64,000 nt of DNA from Pantoea alfalfae (GCF_019880205.1 NZ_CP082292.1:248001-312000); one strand, 5' to 3'. Numbered from the stretch's first letter, positions 8,623 to 17,931 are shown. The notes: a model not told the origin generated them from the sequence alone. Translations and numbers: made by a program.

Positions 8623-9564
8623 TTATAAACCGTATTCACTTAGATCAGGCCCGGCCGGAACGATGCCATTCGGGTTCAGCGCCTTGATCGAGTAGTAACC
8701 CTGTTTGATATGGTCAATGTTGACCGTTTCACGTATGCCAGAGACCGACAACATGCTCTTAAGATAGCGATTCAGCAGCGTATAGTCGCGGATCCGGCGC
8801 AGGTTGCATTTGAACAGGCCATGGTAGGCGACGTCAAAGCGAATCAGGGTCACAAACAGCCGGATGTCGGTTTCCGTCAGCCGTTCACCCAGCAGGAAAG
8901 TACGACCATCGCTGAGCAGCGCCTCCAGTTCATCGAGCTGGCTGAAAATGTCATTAAACGCCTGCTGATAGCTGACGGAGGTGGTGGCGAAACCCGCGCG
9001 ATAAACACCGTTATTCAGACGCGGATAGAGGCTCTCATTCAGCGCATCAATCTCCGCACGCAGCGCGGCGGGATAAAGGTCGATGCGGTTATCGGCCAGA
9101 TCGCCGAAGCCGCTGTTAAACATACGCACAATATCAGCAGACTCGTTGCTGACGATGGTGGCGGTTTTTTTGTCCCACAACACCGGCACGGTGGCCCGGC
9201 CTGTGTAGTCGGGCGCGACGCGGGTATAGATTTCATGCAGATACTGCGCGTTATTCAGCGGGTCCTGCTGTGCGCCGGGTAAATTGCCAAAGCGCCAGCC
9301 CTGAGCACCGAGCTGCGGTTCAACCACCGTCACGCTAATCAGCGACTCCAGCCCTTTGAGCTTGCGGGCAATTAACGCGCGCGACGCCCACGGACAGATC
9401 AGCGCCACATAGAGGTGGTAGCGATCGGGTTCGGCGGCGAATGCCGTGGAGCCATCGCTGCTGATAAAGCCCCGGAAACCCGACGTCTGACGGACAAACC
9501 CGCCCTGTTTATCGGTAGCCTGCACCGGATGCCAGTCACTACTCCATTTACCTTCTACTAACAT
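8623..9564 (-). CDS. Glutathionyl-hydroquinone reductase (Xi-class GST, YqjG-like)
   Basis: The 313-residue enzyme reduces glutathionyl-hydroquinones to hydroquinones with glutathione. The thioredoxin-like N-terminal domain carries the class-defining CPWAS motif at 57-61, with catalytic Cys57 (context YVALICPWASRALIARKLKGL). NESADIVRMFN follows as the glutathione gamma-glutamyl contact region, and the helical GST C-domain ends with the typical NPNGIVPAGP tail. The length fits the family. It resembles E. coli YqjG, but paralogues are common, so no symbol is given. The LysR-type gene upstream is on the same strand about 100 bp away. Confidence 0.9.
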   Translation of the reverse strand: MLVEGKWSSDWHPVQATDKQGGFVRQTSGFRGFISSDGSTAFAAEPDRYHLYVALICPWASRALIARKLKGLESLISVTVVEPQLGAQGWRFGNLPGAQQDPLNNAQYLHEIYTRVAPDYTGRATVPVLWDKKTATIVSNESADIVRMFNSGFGDLADNRIDLYPAALRAEIDALNESLYPRLNNGVYRAGFATTSVSYQQAFNDIFSQLDELEALLSDGRTFLLGERLTETDIRLFVTLIRFDVAYHGLFKCNLRRIRDYTLLNRYLKSMLSVSGIRETVNIDHIKQGYYSIKALNPNGIVPAGPDLSEYGL

Positions 9565-9662
9565 TGCGCGACTCCTCTCTGTTTTGAGAAGCAGCTTAAC
9601 TGATGACTAAACAGGTGATAATCCGGTTGTAAAGACAATCATTTCTTCCATTATGGACGGAA

Positions 9663-10562
9663 TCAGGCGGGCGGGAAGCGGGTAAAGTGAGTGACCAGGA
9701 AGTCGATGAGCAGGCGCGCGCGATGCGCCAGATGACGGGCGGGCGGATAAACCGCAAACAGGCCCAGCGGCGGCGTGTCGAAGTTATCCAGCAGCCGGAC
9801 AACATCGCCCTGTTGCAGCGCGGGAGCGGCGATGAAACCGGGCAGACGCGCAATACCTAATCCGGCGACGGCCGCCTGCAGACAGGCTTCGGTGTTGGCA
9901 AAGCGCAGACGGCCACGGACCGGCACGGTGACGATCTCACCATCATCGCCGGCAAACGGCCAGTGCCAGGGATCGCGGAAATTGGTGTCGATAATGCACT
10001 GGTGCTGCGCCATTTCCCGCCAGTGCTGTGGCGTACCGAACTGCTCAAGATAGATCGGTGACGCAGCAATGCGAACATGCACTTCGCCCAGCTTACGCGC
10101 GACCAGACTGCTGTCGCTGAGGTTACCGATGCGGATCGCCATATCAAATCCCTCATCGACGATGTTAACGGCCCGGTCTGAAAAACTGACATCCAGTTCA
10201 ATCAGCGGATAGCGCCGGGCAAACGCCACCAGTACCTGAGAGAGCACCGCCGTGCCAAAGGAGCCCGGCGCGCTGATTTTCAGCCGGCCGGTAGGGGTGG
10301 TGGCGCTTTCCCGCACGCTGGCATCCAGCGTCTCAAATGCATCGAGCAGGTTTTTAACCCGCTCGTAATAGCTGCGGCCAACGTCGGTGGGCGAGAGGGC
10401 GCGCGTACTGCGCTTAAACAGCTGGACGCCGAGCTGATGCTCCAGCTTTGAAACCAGTTTAGAAGCCTGACTGCTGCTGGTACCGAGGCGCAACGCCGCT
10501 GCCGAAAAGCTGCCGGTTTCCAGCACCGTGACAAACATCCGGTCACAATCGAGTCGATCCAT
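9663..10562 (-). CDS. LysR-type transcriptional regulator
   Basis: The 299-residue regulator starts at the ATG at 10562 (MDRLDCDRMF), preceded by AGGA; a longer in-frame extension to 10718 looks non-coding and overlaps the next gene's start. It has the N-terminal winged helix (ETGSFSAAALRLGTSSSQASKLVSKLEHQLG), then the LysR substrate domain beginning at LKISAPGSFG. It resembles the large group of LysR regulators that control neighbouring redox or efflux genes. The likely target is the downstream glutathionyl-hydroquinone reductase gene or the divergent acyltransferase-like gene. The inducer is unknown. Confidence 0.9.
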   Translation of the reverse strand: MDRLDCDRMFVTVLETGSFSAAALRLGTSSSQASKLVSKLEHQLGVQLFKRSTRALSPTDVGRSYYERVKNLLDAFETLDASVRESATTPTGRLKISAPGSFGTAVLSQVLVAFARRYPLIELDVSFSDRAVNIVDEGFDMAIRIGNLSDSSLVARKLGEVHVRIAASPIYLEQFGTPQHWREMAQHQCIIDTNFRDPWHWPFAGDDGEIVTVPVRGRLRFANTEACLQAAVAGLGIARLPGFIAAPALQQGDVVRLLDNFDTPPLGLFAVYPPARHLAHRARLLIDFLVTHFTRFPPA

Positions 10563-10703
10563 GGCGAAGTCCTGAAAGGGTAAAGTCGCAGTATAGAAGC
10601 TGCGGCCAGGCGTTGCAGCCTTCACATTGCGTGCCTTAACCCTTTCGCTGGCGGGGAAAACCTGCTTGACTGACGCTCTGCCCGACGTTCTCTGGAGTAA
10701 TTC

Positions 10704-11828
10704 ATGTCGCTGATTCACCTGACGTCACTGGCGGCGATCCCGGCCGCCGAGTGGGATGCGCTGTTGCCTGATGACCAGCCGTTTTTGCGCCACGCTTTTC
10801 TGCTCACTTTAGAAGAGAGTGGCAGCGTGCGGTTTGAGGCGGGCTGGCAGCCTGATCACATGCTGTGGCGGGAAAAGGGCGTGACCCGCGCCGCGCTGCC
10901 GGGCTACCAGAAATATCATTCACAGGGCGAGTATGTCTTTGATCACGCCTGGGCGGATGCCAGCCAGCGCGCCGGGATCCGCTATTACCCGAAATGGCTG
11001 GGGGCGATTCCCTTCAGCCCGGTCAGCGGCGCGCGCCTGCTGGGTGACACATCCGCTGCGACGCAGCTGCTGTCGGCTCTGCCGGAGAGCCTGTTGCAGC
11101 ACGGCTTAAGCGGTGCACACATCAACTTTACCGATGCGCAGGCTAACCAGCTGCTGGCCGATCAGCCCGACTGGCTCTCCCGGCTCGGCTGTCAGTATCA
11201 CTGGCATAACCGTGGCTACCGCGATTTTCAGGATTTCCTGGATACGCTGATGTCGCGCAAGCGCAAGCAGCTGCGTAAAGAGCGTGAGCAGGTGGCGCAA
11301 AGCGGCTTTGAGTTTGACCGCTACCTGGGCTACCAGCTGCGCGAAGATCAGTGGGATTTTGTCTATACCTGTTACGCCAACACCTACGCGGTGCGCGGCC
11401 AGCGGCCCTACCTGACGCGCAACTTCTTCAGCCTGCTGGCGGAGCGGATGCCGCAGAATATTATGGTGGTGATCGCCCGCTTACAGCAGCAACCGGCGGC
11501 GATGGCCTTTTATCTGCGTGACAGCAACACGCTCTATGGCCGCTACTGGGGTTGTCTGGCGGAGTTTGACCGGCTGCACTTCGAAACCTGTTTCTATCAG
11601 GGGATGGATTTAGCGATTGATGAAGGGCTGACGCGGTTTGATGCAGGCGCGCAGGGCGAGCACAAACTGGTGCGCGGCTTTGAGCCGCAGATTACCCACT
11701 CCTGGCACTATCTGCTGCATCCGGGCCTGCGCGATGCCGTGGCAGATTTTCTGGTGCAGGAGCGGGAAGGCGTGCGCGGCTGGGCGGAAGAAGCACGCGA
11801 CGCCTTACCCTATCGACGCGGCGATTAA
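10704..11828 (+). CDS. FemAB/GNAT-like protein of the DUF482 (COG3146) family
   Basis: The 374-residue protein matches the family annotated as peptidoglycan-biosynthesis-like N-acyltransferases. Typical elements are the opening PAAEWDALL...FLRHAFLLTLEESGSV, the basic stretch MSRKRKQLRKERE near residues 185-200, and the C-terminal YQGMDLAIDEGLTRFDAGAQGEHKLVRGFEP-type region, which corresponds to the second GNAT fold. No biochemical function is established to my knowledge. The gene is divergent from the LysR regulator and convergent with the ABC transporter gene, with a 4-bp stop overlap. Confidence 0.85.
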   Translation: MSLIHLTSLAAIPAAEWDALLPDDQPFLRHAFLLTLEESGSVRFEAGWQPDHMLWREKGVTRAALPGYQKYHSQGEYVFDHAWADASQRAGIRYYPKWLGAIPFSPVSGARLLGDTSAATQLLSALPESLLQHGLSGAHINFTDAQANQLLADQPDWLSRLGCQYHWHNRGYRDFQDFLDTLMSRKRKQLRKEREQVAQSGFEFDRYLGYQLREDQWDFVYTCYANTYAVRGQRPYLTRNFFSLLAERMPQNIMVVIARLQQQPAAMAFYLRDSNTLYGRYWGCLAEFDRLHFETCFYQGMDLAIDEGLTRFDAGAQGEHKLVRGFEPQITHSWHYLLHPGLRDAVADFLVQEREGVRGWAEEARDALPYRRGD

Positions 11829-13657
11829 TCGACGCCGACAAAACCCCCGGTCTGATGCTGCCAGAGCCGGGCATAGAGACCGTTTTGCGCCAGCAGCTCG
11901 TGATGGCTGCCCATCTCGGCAATGCCGCCTTTATCCAGCACCACCAGCCGATCCATCTTCGCGATGGTCGACAGGCGGTGCGCGATGGCGATAACGGTTT
12001 TACCCTGCATCAGTGACTCCAGGCTCTCCTGAATCGCCGCTTCCACTTCAGAGTCGAGCGCCGAGGTGGCCTCATCCATGATCAGAATCGGCGCATCCTT
12101 CAGCAGCACGCGGGCTATCGCCACACGCTGACGCTGACCGCCCGACAGTTTCACGCCGCGCTCGCCCACATGCGCGTCCAGCCCGGTGCGGCCCAGTGAG
12201 TCAGAGAGCAGCGGGATAAACTCATCGGCGCGGGCGCGGTGAATCGCAAGCTGCAGCTCCTCTTCGCTGGCGTCGGGACGACCATAGAGCAGGTTTTCAC
12301 GGATTGAGCGGTGCAGCAGCGAGGTGTCCTGGGTGATCATGCCAATCTGGCTGCGCAGGCTCTCCTGCGTCACGGCGGCGATATCCTGATCGTCGATCAC
12401 AATCCGCCCCGCGTTCAGGTCATAGAGGCGCAGCAGCAGGTTCACCAGCGTCGATTTACCGGCGCCCGAGGGACCAATCAGCCCAATCTTCTCGCCAGGT
12501 TTGATGTCGAGGTTAAAGCCGTTAATCACCTGACGGCCACCGCCATAATCGAAGCGCACATCCTCAAAACGGATGTTGCCGCGCGTCACCTTAAGCTGCT
12601 TCGCCTGCGGCGCATCCTGCACGCTCAGCGGCTGCGCGATGGTTTTCAGGCCATCCTGTACCGTACCAATATTTTCGAAGATGCCGTTGACCACCCACAT
12701 GATCCAGCCGGACATATTCACCAGGCGGATGACCAGACCTGTCGCCAGCGCAATCGCCCCGACGCTAATCAGCGACTGGCTCCATAACCACAGCGCCAGC
12801 CCGGAGGTCGAGACAATCAGCAGGCCATTCAGCGCCGACAGGGTCAGATCCATGCTGGTGACCATGCGGCCGGCGTTCTGGGTTTTTTCGGTCTGCTCCT
12901 GAATCGCCTCACGCGCATACTGCCGTTCCAGATCGCTGTGGGCGAACAGCTTGATGGTGGCGATGTTGGTGTAGCCGTCAACAATGGTGCCCATCAGCTT
13001 TGAGCGTGCTTCCGAGGAGACCACCGAACGTGCTTTGACGCGCGGCACAAAGAAACGCAGCGAGGCGCTGTAGGCCACCATCCAGATAATCAGCGGGATC
13101 ATCAGCCGCCAGTCGGCACCGGCAAACAGCACCAGCGAGGTTACCGCGTAGATCAGTACGTGCCAGATGGCATCCACCAACTGCACCGCGGAATCGCGCA
13201 GAGAACTGCCGGTCAGCATAATGCGCTGGGCGATGCGACCCGCGAAATCGTTCTGGAAGAAATTGAGGCTCTGGCGCAGCACGTAGTTGTGATTCTGCCA
13301 GCGGATCATGCTGGTCATGCTCGGGCTGATGCTCTGATGCACCAGCATGTCGTGCAGGGCGATAAAAATCGGCCGCAGGATCAGCGCCACCGCCACCATC
13401 CACAGCAGTATCGGCCAGTTATCCCGAAACAGGCTTGCGGGCGTGGAGTGATTGACCATGTCGATAATGCGGCTCAGATAGCTGAACAGCGACACTTCAA
13501 TCAGGGCTGACGCCAGTCCCACTACCAGCAGTGCCGCGAAACTCGGCCAGACCTGCCGCAGATAATAGAGGTAAAACGACCAGACCGTTGAGGGGGGCGA
13601 GTCGGTGGGCGCGTCATGAAATATATTGATAAAACGCTCAAAACGGCGATACAACAT
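11825..13657 (-). CDS. ABC exporter, fused membrane and ATPase domains
   Basis: The 610-residue half-transporter has an exporter-type transmembrane domain (six TM helices, about residues 35-320) followed by the nucleotide-binding domain. Walker A (GPSGAGKST) lies at 395-403, the signature LSGGQRQRVAIAR begins at 504, and Walker B with ILIMDEATSALDSE is near 524-537. It should homodimerise in the inner membrane and export a lipid or drug. There is no N-terminal C39 peptidase domain, so it is not a bacteriocin-processing exporter. No accessory protein gene is adjacent. Substrate unknown. Confidence 0.9.
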   Translation of the reverse strand: MLYRRFERFINIFHDAPTDSPPSTVWSFYLYYLRQVWPSFAALLVVGLASALIEVSLFSYLSRIIDMVNHSTPASLFRDNWPILLWMVAVALILRPIFIALHDMLVHQSISPSMTSMIRWQNHNYVLRQSLNFFQNDFAGRIAQRIMLTGSSLRDSAVQLVDAIWHVLIYAVTSLVLFAGADWRLMIPLIIWMVAYSASLRFFVPRVKARSVVSSEARSKLMGTIVDGYTNIATIKLFAHSDLERQYAREAIQEQTEKTQNAGRMVTSMDLTLSALNGLLIVSTSGLALWLWSQSLISVGAIALATGLVIRLVNMSGWIMWVVNGIFENIGTVQDGLKTIAQPLSVQDAPQAKQLKVTRGNIRFEDVRFDYGGGRQVINGFNLDIKPGEKIGLIGPSGAGKSTLVNLLLRLYDLNAGRIVIDDQDIAAVTQESLRSQIGMITQDTSLLHRSIRENLLYGRPDASEEELQLAIHRARADEFIPLLSDSLGRTGLDAHVGERGVKLSGGQRQRVAIARVLLKDAPILIMDEATSALDSEVEAAIQESLESLMQGKTVIAIAHRLSTIAKMDRLVVLDKGGIAEMGSHHELLAQNGLYARLWQHQTGGFVGVD

Positions 13658-13729
13658 AGCGATACTCTTTCCGTCCGGTAAAGAGCTACAGCTTAGTGCA
13701 TGAACCCCGTTCGGCTAAAAGGAGAAAAT

Positions 13730-14230
13730 ATGGAAATCATTATTCGGGCACGGGAACCGCAGGATGCCGCCGCCTATCAGCGACTCTACAGTCATCCCGA
13801 TGTCTATCCCTGGACGCTGCAGCTACCGTTTCCCAGCGTCGCCACCTGGGAGAAAAAAATCGCCAGAATGGATGCCGAGGGGTTTATCGCCTTTGTCGCG
13901 GAGATCGAGGGCGTGCTGGCCGGTGAGCTGACGCTGTTTGTGGATAACAAGCCGCGCACCCGCCACTGCATCAGCTTTGGGCTGGGCGTGCATCCCGATT
14001 ACGCCGGTCGCGGCGTCGGTGAGCGCCTGATCCGCACCGCGCTCGACTATTCCCGCAACTGGCTGGGGATTACGCGTATGGCGCTGGAGGTGTTTCACGA
14101 CAATGAACGGGCGTTGCGGCTCTATGAGCGGCTGGGCTTTGAGCGTGAAGGGGTGATGCGCCAGGCCGCCCTGCGCGACGGTCAGCTGCGCGATGTGGTG
14201 ATGATGGCGAAGCTGCTGCACGAGAAGTGA
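13730..14230 (+). CDS. GNAT family N-acetyltransferase, YhhY/AaaT-like
   Basis: The 166-residue protein transfers an acetyl group from acetyl-CoA. The acetyl-CoA loop reads HPDYAGRGVGERLIRTAL, followed by MALEVFHDNERALRLYERLGFEREG, the usual motif A/B pair. The N-terminal half (YSHPDVYPWTLQLPFPS) closely resembles E. coli YhhY, which acetylates some amino acids. The start at 13730 has AGGAG seven bases upstream; an ATG ten codons earlier lacks one. A strong terminator follows directly, so this is a single-gene unit. Confidence 0.87.
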   Translation: MEIIIRAREPQDAAAYQRLYSHPDVYPWTLQLPFPSVATWEKKIARMDAEGFIAFVAEIEGVLAGELTLFVDNKPRTRHCISFGLGVHPDYAGRGVGERLIRTALDYSRNWLGITRMALEVFHDNERALRLYERLGFEREGVMRQAALRDGQLRDVVMMAKLLHEK

Positions 14231-14234
14231 TAAC

Positions 14235-14264
14235 CGGAGCGGCAGCGTTGCCGCTCCGCTTTTT
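14235..14264 (+). terminator. Intrinsic terminator after the acetyltransferase gene
   Basis: A perfect 10-bp stem, CGGAGCGGCA with TGCCGCTCCG, and a 4-base loop (GCGT) are followed by CTTTTT. It also lies between convergent genes and could limit read-through from the right. Confidence 0.92.
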
Positions 14265-14265
14265 A

Positions 14266-15183
14266 TTACGGATTTTTATTGCTGTAGTGCTGCATGTTCT
14301 GCTGCGTTACCAGTTCAAACGGAATCCACTGGTGGGAATCGACTTTTTCCCCTTTGATCATCTGCTGCGCCACCTCGACCGATTTTTTGCCCTGACCCAC
14401 GGCATCCTGGAACACGGTGACGGCCAGTTTGCCGCTTGCCAGGGCTTTCAGGCCATCCGGCGTGGCATCAATGCCGCCCACCAGAATGGTCTTCTTCGGC
14501 TTCGCCTGCGCAATCGCCATTGTCGCACCAATCGCCATTTCGTCATTGTTGGCGGCGACAATATCGATCTCTTCGCCGTTCGACAGCCAGCTGAGCATTA
14601 AATCCATGCCCTCATTACGCGAATAGTTGGCGGTCTGCTTCAGCACCACTTTCATGTCGGGATACTTTGCCACCACCTGCTCCACATCTTTGGTGCGCTG
14701 CAGCGCACCCGCATCGCTGAGGTTACCGATGATAATGGCGACCTTGCCACGATAACCCGCCTGCTTCGCCAGCGCTTCCATCTGCAACGTACCCGACTCG
14801 CGTTCGTCAGAGCCGACAAATACCACGCCTGGCGGCAGGGTTTTATCGCCCGGTGTGCGGTTAACGTAGACCAGCGGAATGTGAGCCTGCTGCGCCAGCC
14901 TGGTCAGGGCAGGGGTGCTGGCGGAGTCGACAGGATCGACGATAATCGCGTCTACGCCGGCGCTGATAAAGCTCTGCACCTGATCGGTCTGACGACCGAC
15001 GTCGCCGCGTGCATCTTCGAACTGCGCATCCAACTGACGCGCTTTCGCCTCTTTTTCAATCGACTGGCGAATAATGGTCAGGAAGTTCTGGTCGAAAAAA
15101 GCCATCGAGACGCCAATCTTCTCTGCCAGCGCCGACGTAGAAAGAGAGAGCAGACAGAGTAATGCCCATGCGCGTGTTTTCAT
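14266..15183 (-). CDS. Periplasmic sugar-binding protein (RbsB-like), without an ABC partner
   Basis: The 305-residue protein is a periplasmic binding protein of the ribose/galactose type. A signal peptide covers residues 1-20, ending STSALA before EKIGV. The body has the cluster's typical pattern: SMAFFDQNFLTIIRQSIEKEA, the hinge region DAIIVDPVDSAS, FVGSDERESGTLQMEALAK, NNDEMAIGA and VGGIDATPDGLKAL. Normally such a gene sits beside genes for an ATPase and a permease, but none is found on either side. It may serve a transporter encoded elsewhere or act in chemotaxis or sensing. Confidence 0.88.
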   Translation of the reverse strand: MKTRAWALLCLLSLSTSALAEKIGVSMAFFDQNFLTIIRQSIEKEAKARQLDAQFEDARGDVGRQTDQVQSFISAGVDAIIVDPVDSASTPALTRLAQQAHIPLVYVNRTPGDKTLPPGVVFVGSDERESGTLQMEALAKQAGYRGKVAIIIGNLSDAGALQRTKDVEQVVAKYPDMKVVLKQTANYSRNEGMDLMLSWLSNGEEIDIVAANNDEMAIGATMAIAQAKPKKTILVGGIDATPDGLKALASGKLAVTVFQDAVGQGKKSVEVAQQMIKGEKVDSHQWIPFELVTQQNMQHYSNKNP

Positions 15184-15602
15184 TGCGGACTCCAGAGGTT
15201 GCTGTTTGGAATGGATATTTCATTTATTATAAAAATGGATAAAGAGGATCATCTGCAGCTTAGAAATTGCCGTCAGGTTTGACAAGCCGCCTTTTTCACT
15301 CTTGCTGGCGTCGCCACACTTTGCTGAAAATTCGTCGCGTCATAGCTGTCAGCGCCGGTTAAAACCCCGATCGGGTGCACACTCTGCGGCAAAGCGCCGC
15401 AGCTTTTTGCGCTTTTGTGCAGCGCCGCACGGGCGGTTGTGGCGGTTGCCAGAAAATCGCTGAATCGGACCCGTCGATCTCAACATCCGCACAATGACCC
15501 TTAGTTAGCCTCCTATCTATATTTCCAGAAGCGGGAAATCTCAGCGTTATTCCTGAAAAAAACCTTGTGGCACAACCTGCCGCTTTTTAAGGAATTCAGC
15601 TC
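15184..15602. promoter_or_regulatory. Long leader/promoter region before the 15.6 kb operon
   Basis: This 419-bp gap separates divergent genes. It contains a 10-bp perfect palindrome CCCGATCGGG (15366-15375) right before a terminator-like hairpin at 15384-15402. The stretch up to the MFS gene ends with AAGGA before its ATG. An AT-rich segment near 15210-15240 probably carries the promoter of the binding-protein gene. I could not identify a convincing -35/-10 pair for the operon. Confidence 0.4.
15384..15414 (+). terminator. Terminator-like hairpin inside the leader (possible attenuator)
   Basis: CTGCGGC and GCCGCAG form a 7-bp stem with loop AAAGC, followed by CTTTTTGCGCTTTT. No gene on the + strand ends just before it, and the next + gene starts about 190 bp later. 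It may end a short leader transcript or a small RNA. Function is inference. Confidence 0.5.
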
Positions 15603-16994
15603 ATGCCTAAAGATGTAACGCCTCAACGGACCACCCATGTCCGCATCGGGATCCTCTGCCTGATCCTGTTTCTGTCGGTCGTGGCTTATGCCGACCGTTC
15701 GATCCTCTCGATCTCCGGATCGGCGATCAAAGAGGAGTTCGGCCTGTCAGCGATCCAGCTGGGACTGATCCTCTCTGCCTTCAGCTGGGCCTATGTCATC
15801 GGTCAGATCCCCGGCGGACTGTTCCTTGACCGCTTCGGAGCCAAAAAAGTGTATGGCGTCACGCTGGCGCTCTGGTCGGTCTCGACGCTGGCGATGGGAT
15901 TTGTGGGTGAGTTCTCCAGCGGTATGACCGGCGCGCTGATGCTGATGTTTGGTCTGCGCTTTATGCTGGGACTCATTGAGGCACCCAGCTTTCCCGCCAA
16001 TGCGCGCGTGGTGATTATGTGGTTCCCTGGCGCTGAGCGGGGCCGGGCATCATCGCTGTTCAGTTCGGCGCAATATTTTGCCGTCGCCATCTTCTCACCG
16101 CTGTCAGGCTGGCTGGTGTCGCGCTTCGGCTGGGAGTGGCCGTTCTTTGTGCTGGGCGGCATCGGCCTGCTGGCGGTGTTTGTCTGGGCAGCCTGGATGC
16201 GCGAGCCGCGCAACCATCCCGGCGTGTCGGAAAGTGAACTGCGCCACATCATTAATGGCGGCGCGATGGTGGATATCGACGCGGCGCAGACCCTGAAGGC
16301 CCGACCACCGGTCAGCAAAGCGATGTTCAGAAAGCTGCTCACTAATCGCATGCTCTGGTGCGCCTATCTTGGCCAGTACTGCATCATCGCGCTCAGCTAC
16401 TTCTTCATTACCTGGTTCCCGATCTATCTGGTGCAGGCGCGCGGCATGAACATTATGGAGGCGGGCTTCGCCACCGTTGCTCCGGCGCTGTTTGGTTTTC
16501 TCGGCGGGATCAGCGGCGGTTACCTGTCAGATAAATTAATCGCCCGGGGCTGGAGCGTCTCCTGGGCGCGTAAAACCCCCTATATCGTCGGCATGCTGAT
16601 GGCGTCGAGCCTGGTGCTGGCGGCGATTATTCCCGGTAACGGCGGCATCATCGCCATTATGTCCTTCGCCTTTTTCGGCAAAGGCATCGCGGCGGGCGCA
16701 GGCACCTGGACAGTGATCAGCGACACCGCACCGAAAGAGGCAGTGGGTCTGGCGGGTGCCATTTTTAACGGCATTGGCAACATTGCCGGTTTCACCACGC
16801 CGCTGCTGTTCGGCATCATCGTCGGGCTGACCGGCAGCTACAGCATCGGGCTGGCGTTTGTGGCGGCACACTGCGTGGTTGCGGCGCTGCTGTTCCTGCT
16901 GGTGATGGGACCGATTGAACGCGTGGGCGAAGAGACCGATCGCCCGGCATCCTATAACAATCAGGAGAAAGAAGATGGCATTAAAGCAATGTAA
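15603..16994 (+). CDS. MFS sugar-acid:H+ symporter (ACS family, GudP/DgoT-like)
   Basis: The 463-residue, 12-TM transporter has the family landmarks VVAYADRSILSISGSAIKEEFGLS at TM1, LFLDRFGAKKVYG after TM2, and EAPSFPANARVVIMWFPGAERGRA before TM5. These place it among the galactonate/glucarate-type anion:cation symporters. It shares a 20-bp overlap with the 2-hydroxyacid dehydrogenase gene, so the pair likely imports and processes one carboxylic acid. The start MPKDV has AAGGA upstream. The exact substrate (glucarate, galactonate or another sugar acid) is not determinable by eye. Confidence 0.87.
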   Translation: MPKDVTPQRTTHVRIGILCLILFLSVVAYADRSILSISGSAIKEEFGLSAIQLGLILSAFSWAYVIGQIPGGLFLDRFGAKKVYGVTLALWSVSTLAMGFVGEFSSGMTGALMLMFGLRFMLGLIEAPSFPANARVVIMWFPGAERGRASSLFSSAQYFAVAIFSPLSGWLVSRFGWEWPFFVLGGIGLLAVFVWAAWMREPRNHPGVSESELRHIINGGAMVDIDAAQTLKARPPVSKAMFRKLLTNRMLWCAYLGQYCIIALSYFFITWFPIYLVQARGMNIMEAGFATVAPALFGFLGGISGGYLSDKLIARGWSVSWARKTPYIVGMLMASSLVLAAIIPGNGGIIAIMSFAFFGKGIAAGAGTWTVISDTAPKEAVGLAGAIFNGIGNIAGFTTPLLFGIIVGLTGSYSIGLAFVAAHCVVAALLFLLVMGPIERVGEETDRPASYNNQEKEDGIKAM

Positions 16995-17931
16995 GGTGCT
17001 GATCAGAGGGAAATTCCTGCCGCCGCAGCTGATAGAGAACATTGAAAAGACGTTCACCGCGTTCCGGCTGTGGGAGGCGGACGATGAGAGCGCTTTTCTG
17101 GCTGAACAGGGTGCTGCCATCGACATACTGGTCACCAGCGGCAACGCGGTAATGGGGGCATCCGCCGCACTGATCGCGGCATTGCCCAACCTCAAAGCGA
17201 TCTGCAGTAACGGCGTCGGGTATGACAGCATTGATACGGAAGCCGCCCGATCGCGCGGCATTGTGGTGACCAACACGCCGGAGGTGCTCAATGATTGCGT
17301 CGCGGATCTGGGCATGGCGCTGCTGCTGGATGTGGCGCGCCGCATCAGTGAGGCCGATCGCTTCACACGCGCCGGGCACTGGACGCAGGGCCGCTTTCCG
17401 CTGAGCAGCAAAATCGGCGGCAAGGTGTGCGGTATCGTCGGGCTGGGCAATATCGGCCAGGCGGTAGCCAGGCGCGCGCAGGCGTTTGGTATGCAGATTC
17501 ACTACTACAACCCGCGTTCACGTCCTGACGTGCCCTATACCCGGCATGAGAGCCTGGTGGCGCTGGCGCAGCAGGCCGATTTTCTGGTGCTCACGCTGCC
17601 AGGCGGTGCCGCAACGCGCCATATCATTAACGCAGACGTGCTGCAGGCGCTGGGCCCGCAGGGTTATCTGATTAACATCGCGCGCGGCAGCGTGGTGGAT
17701 CAGCAGGCGCTGGTGGATGCGCTGGAAACCGGGCAGATCGCCGGTGCCGGGCTGGATGTGTTTGAACAGGAGCCGCATGTCCCTGACGCCCTGCGCCCGC
17801 GCGACAATGTGGTGATTACGCCACATATCGCCAGCAGCACCCGCGAAACCATGGCGGCGATGGCCGGCCTGGTGTTTGAGAACATGCTGGCGTTTGCCCG
17901 TGGCGAGCCGGTGCTGACCCGCGTAGTCTAA
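16975..17931 (+). CDS. D-isomer-specific 2-hydroxyacid dehydrogenase
   Basis: The 318-residue NAD(P)H-dependent enzyme interconverts 2-keto acids and D-2-hydroxyacids, as glyoxylate/hydroxypyruvate reductases do. The Rossmann motif GLGNIGQAVARRAQ is mid-protein. The catalytic arginine is in NIARGSVVD, the glutamate in DVFEQEPHVP, and the histidine in TPHIASST. I place the start at 16975 (MALKQCK) because AGGAGA lies eight bases upstream, inside the previous coding region; an ATG 20 codons earlier has none. Coupling to the transporter suggests a role in using the imported acid. Confidence 0.9.
   Translation: MALKQCKVLIRGKFLPPQLIENIEKTFTAFRLWEADDESAFLAEQGAAIDILVTSGNAVMGASAALIAALPNLKAICSNGVGYDSIDTEAARSRGIVVTNTPEVLNDCVADLGMALLLDVARRISEADRFTRAGHWTQGRFPLSSKIGGKVCGIVGLGNIGQAVARRAQAFGMQIHYYNPRSRPDVPYTRHESLVALAQQADFLVLTLPGGAATRHIINADVLQALGPQGYLINIARGSVVDQQALVDALETGQIAGAGLDVFEQEPHVPDALRPRDNVVITPHIASSTRETMAAMAGLVFENMLAFARGEPVLTRVV

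Noticed and set aside
11825..13657. ABC exporter considered as the exporter for the microcin-like peptide
   Set aside because: It lacks the N-terminal C39 peptidase domain needed to cut double-glycine leaders and is 26 kb away.
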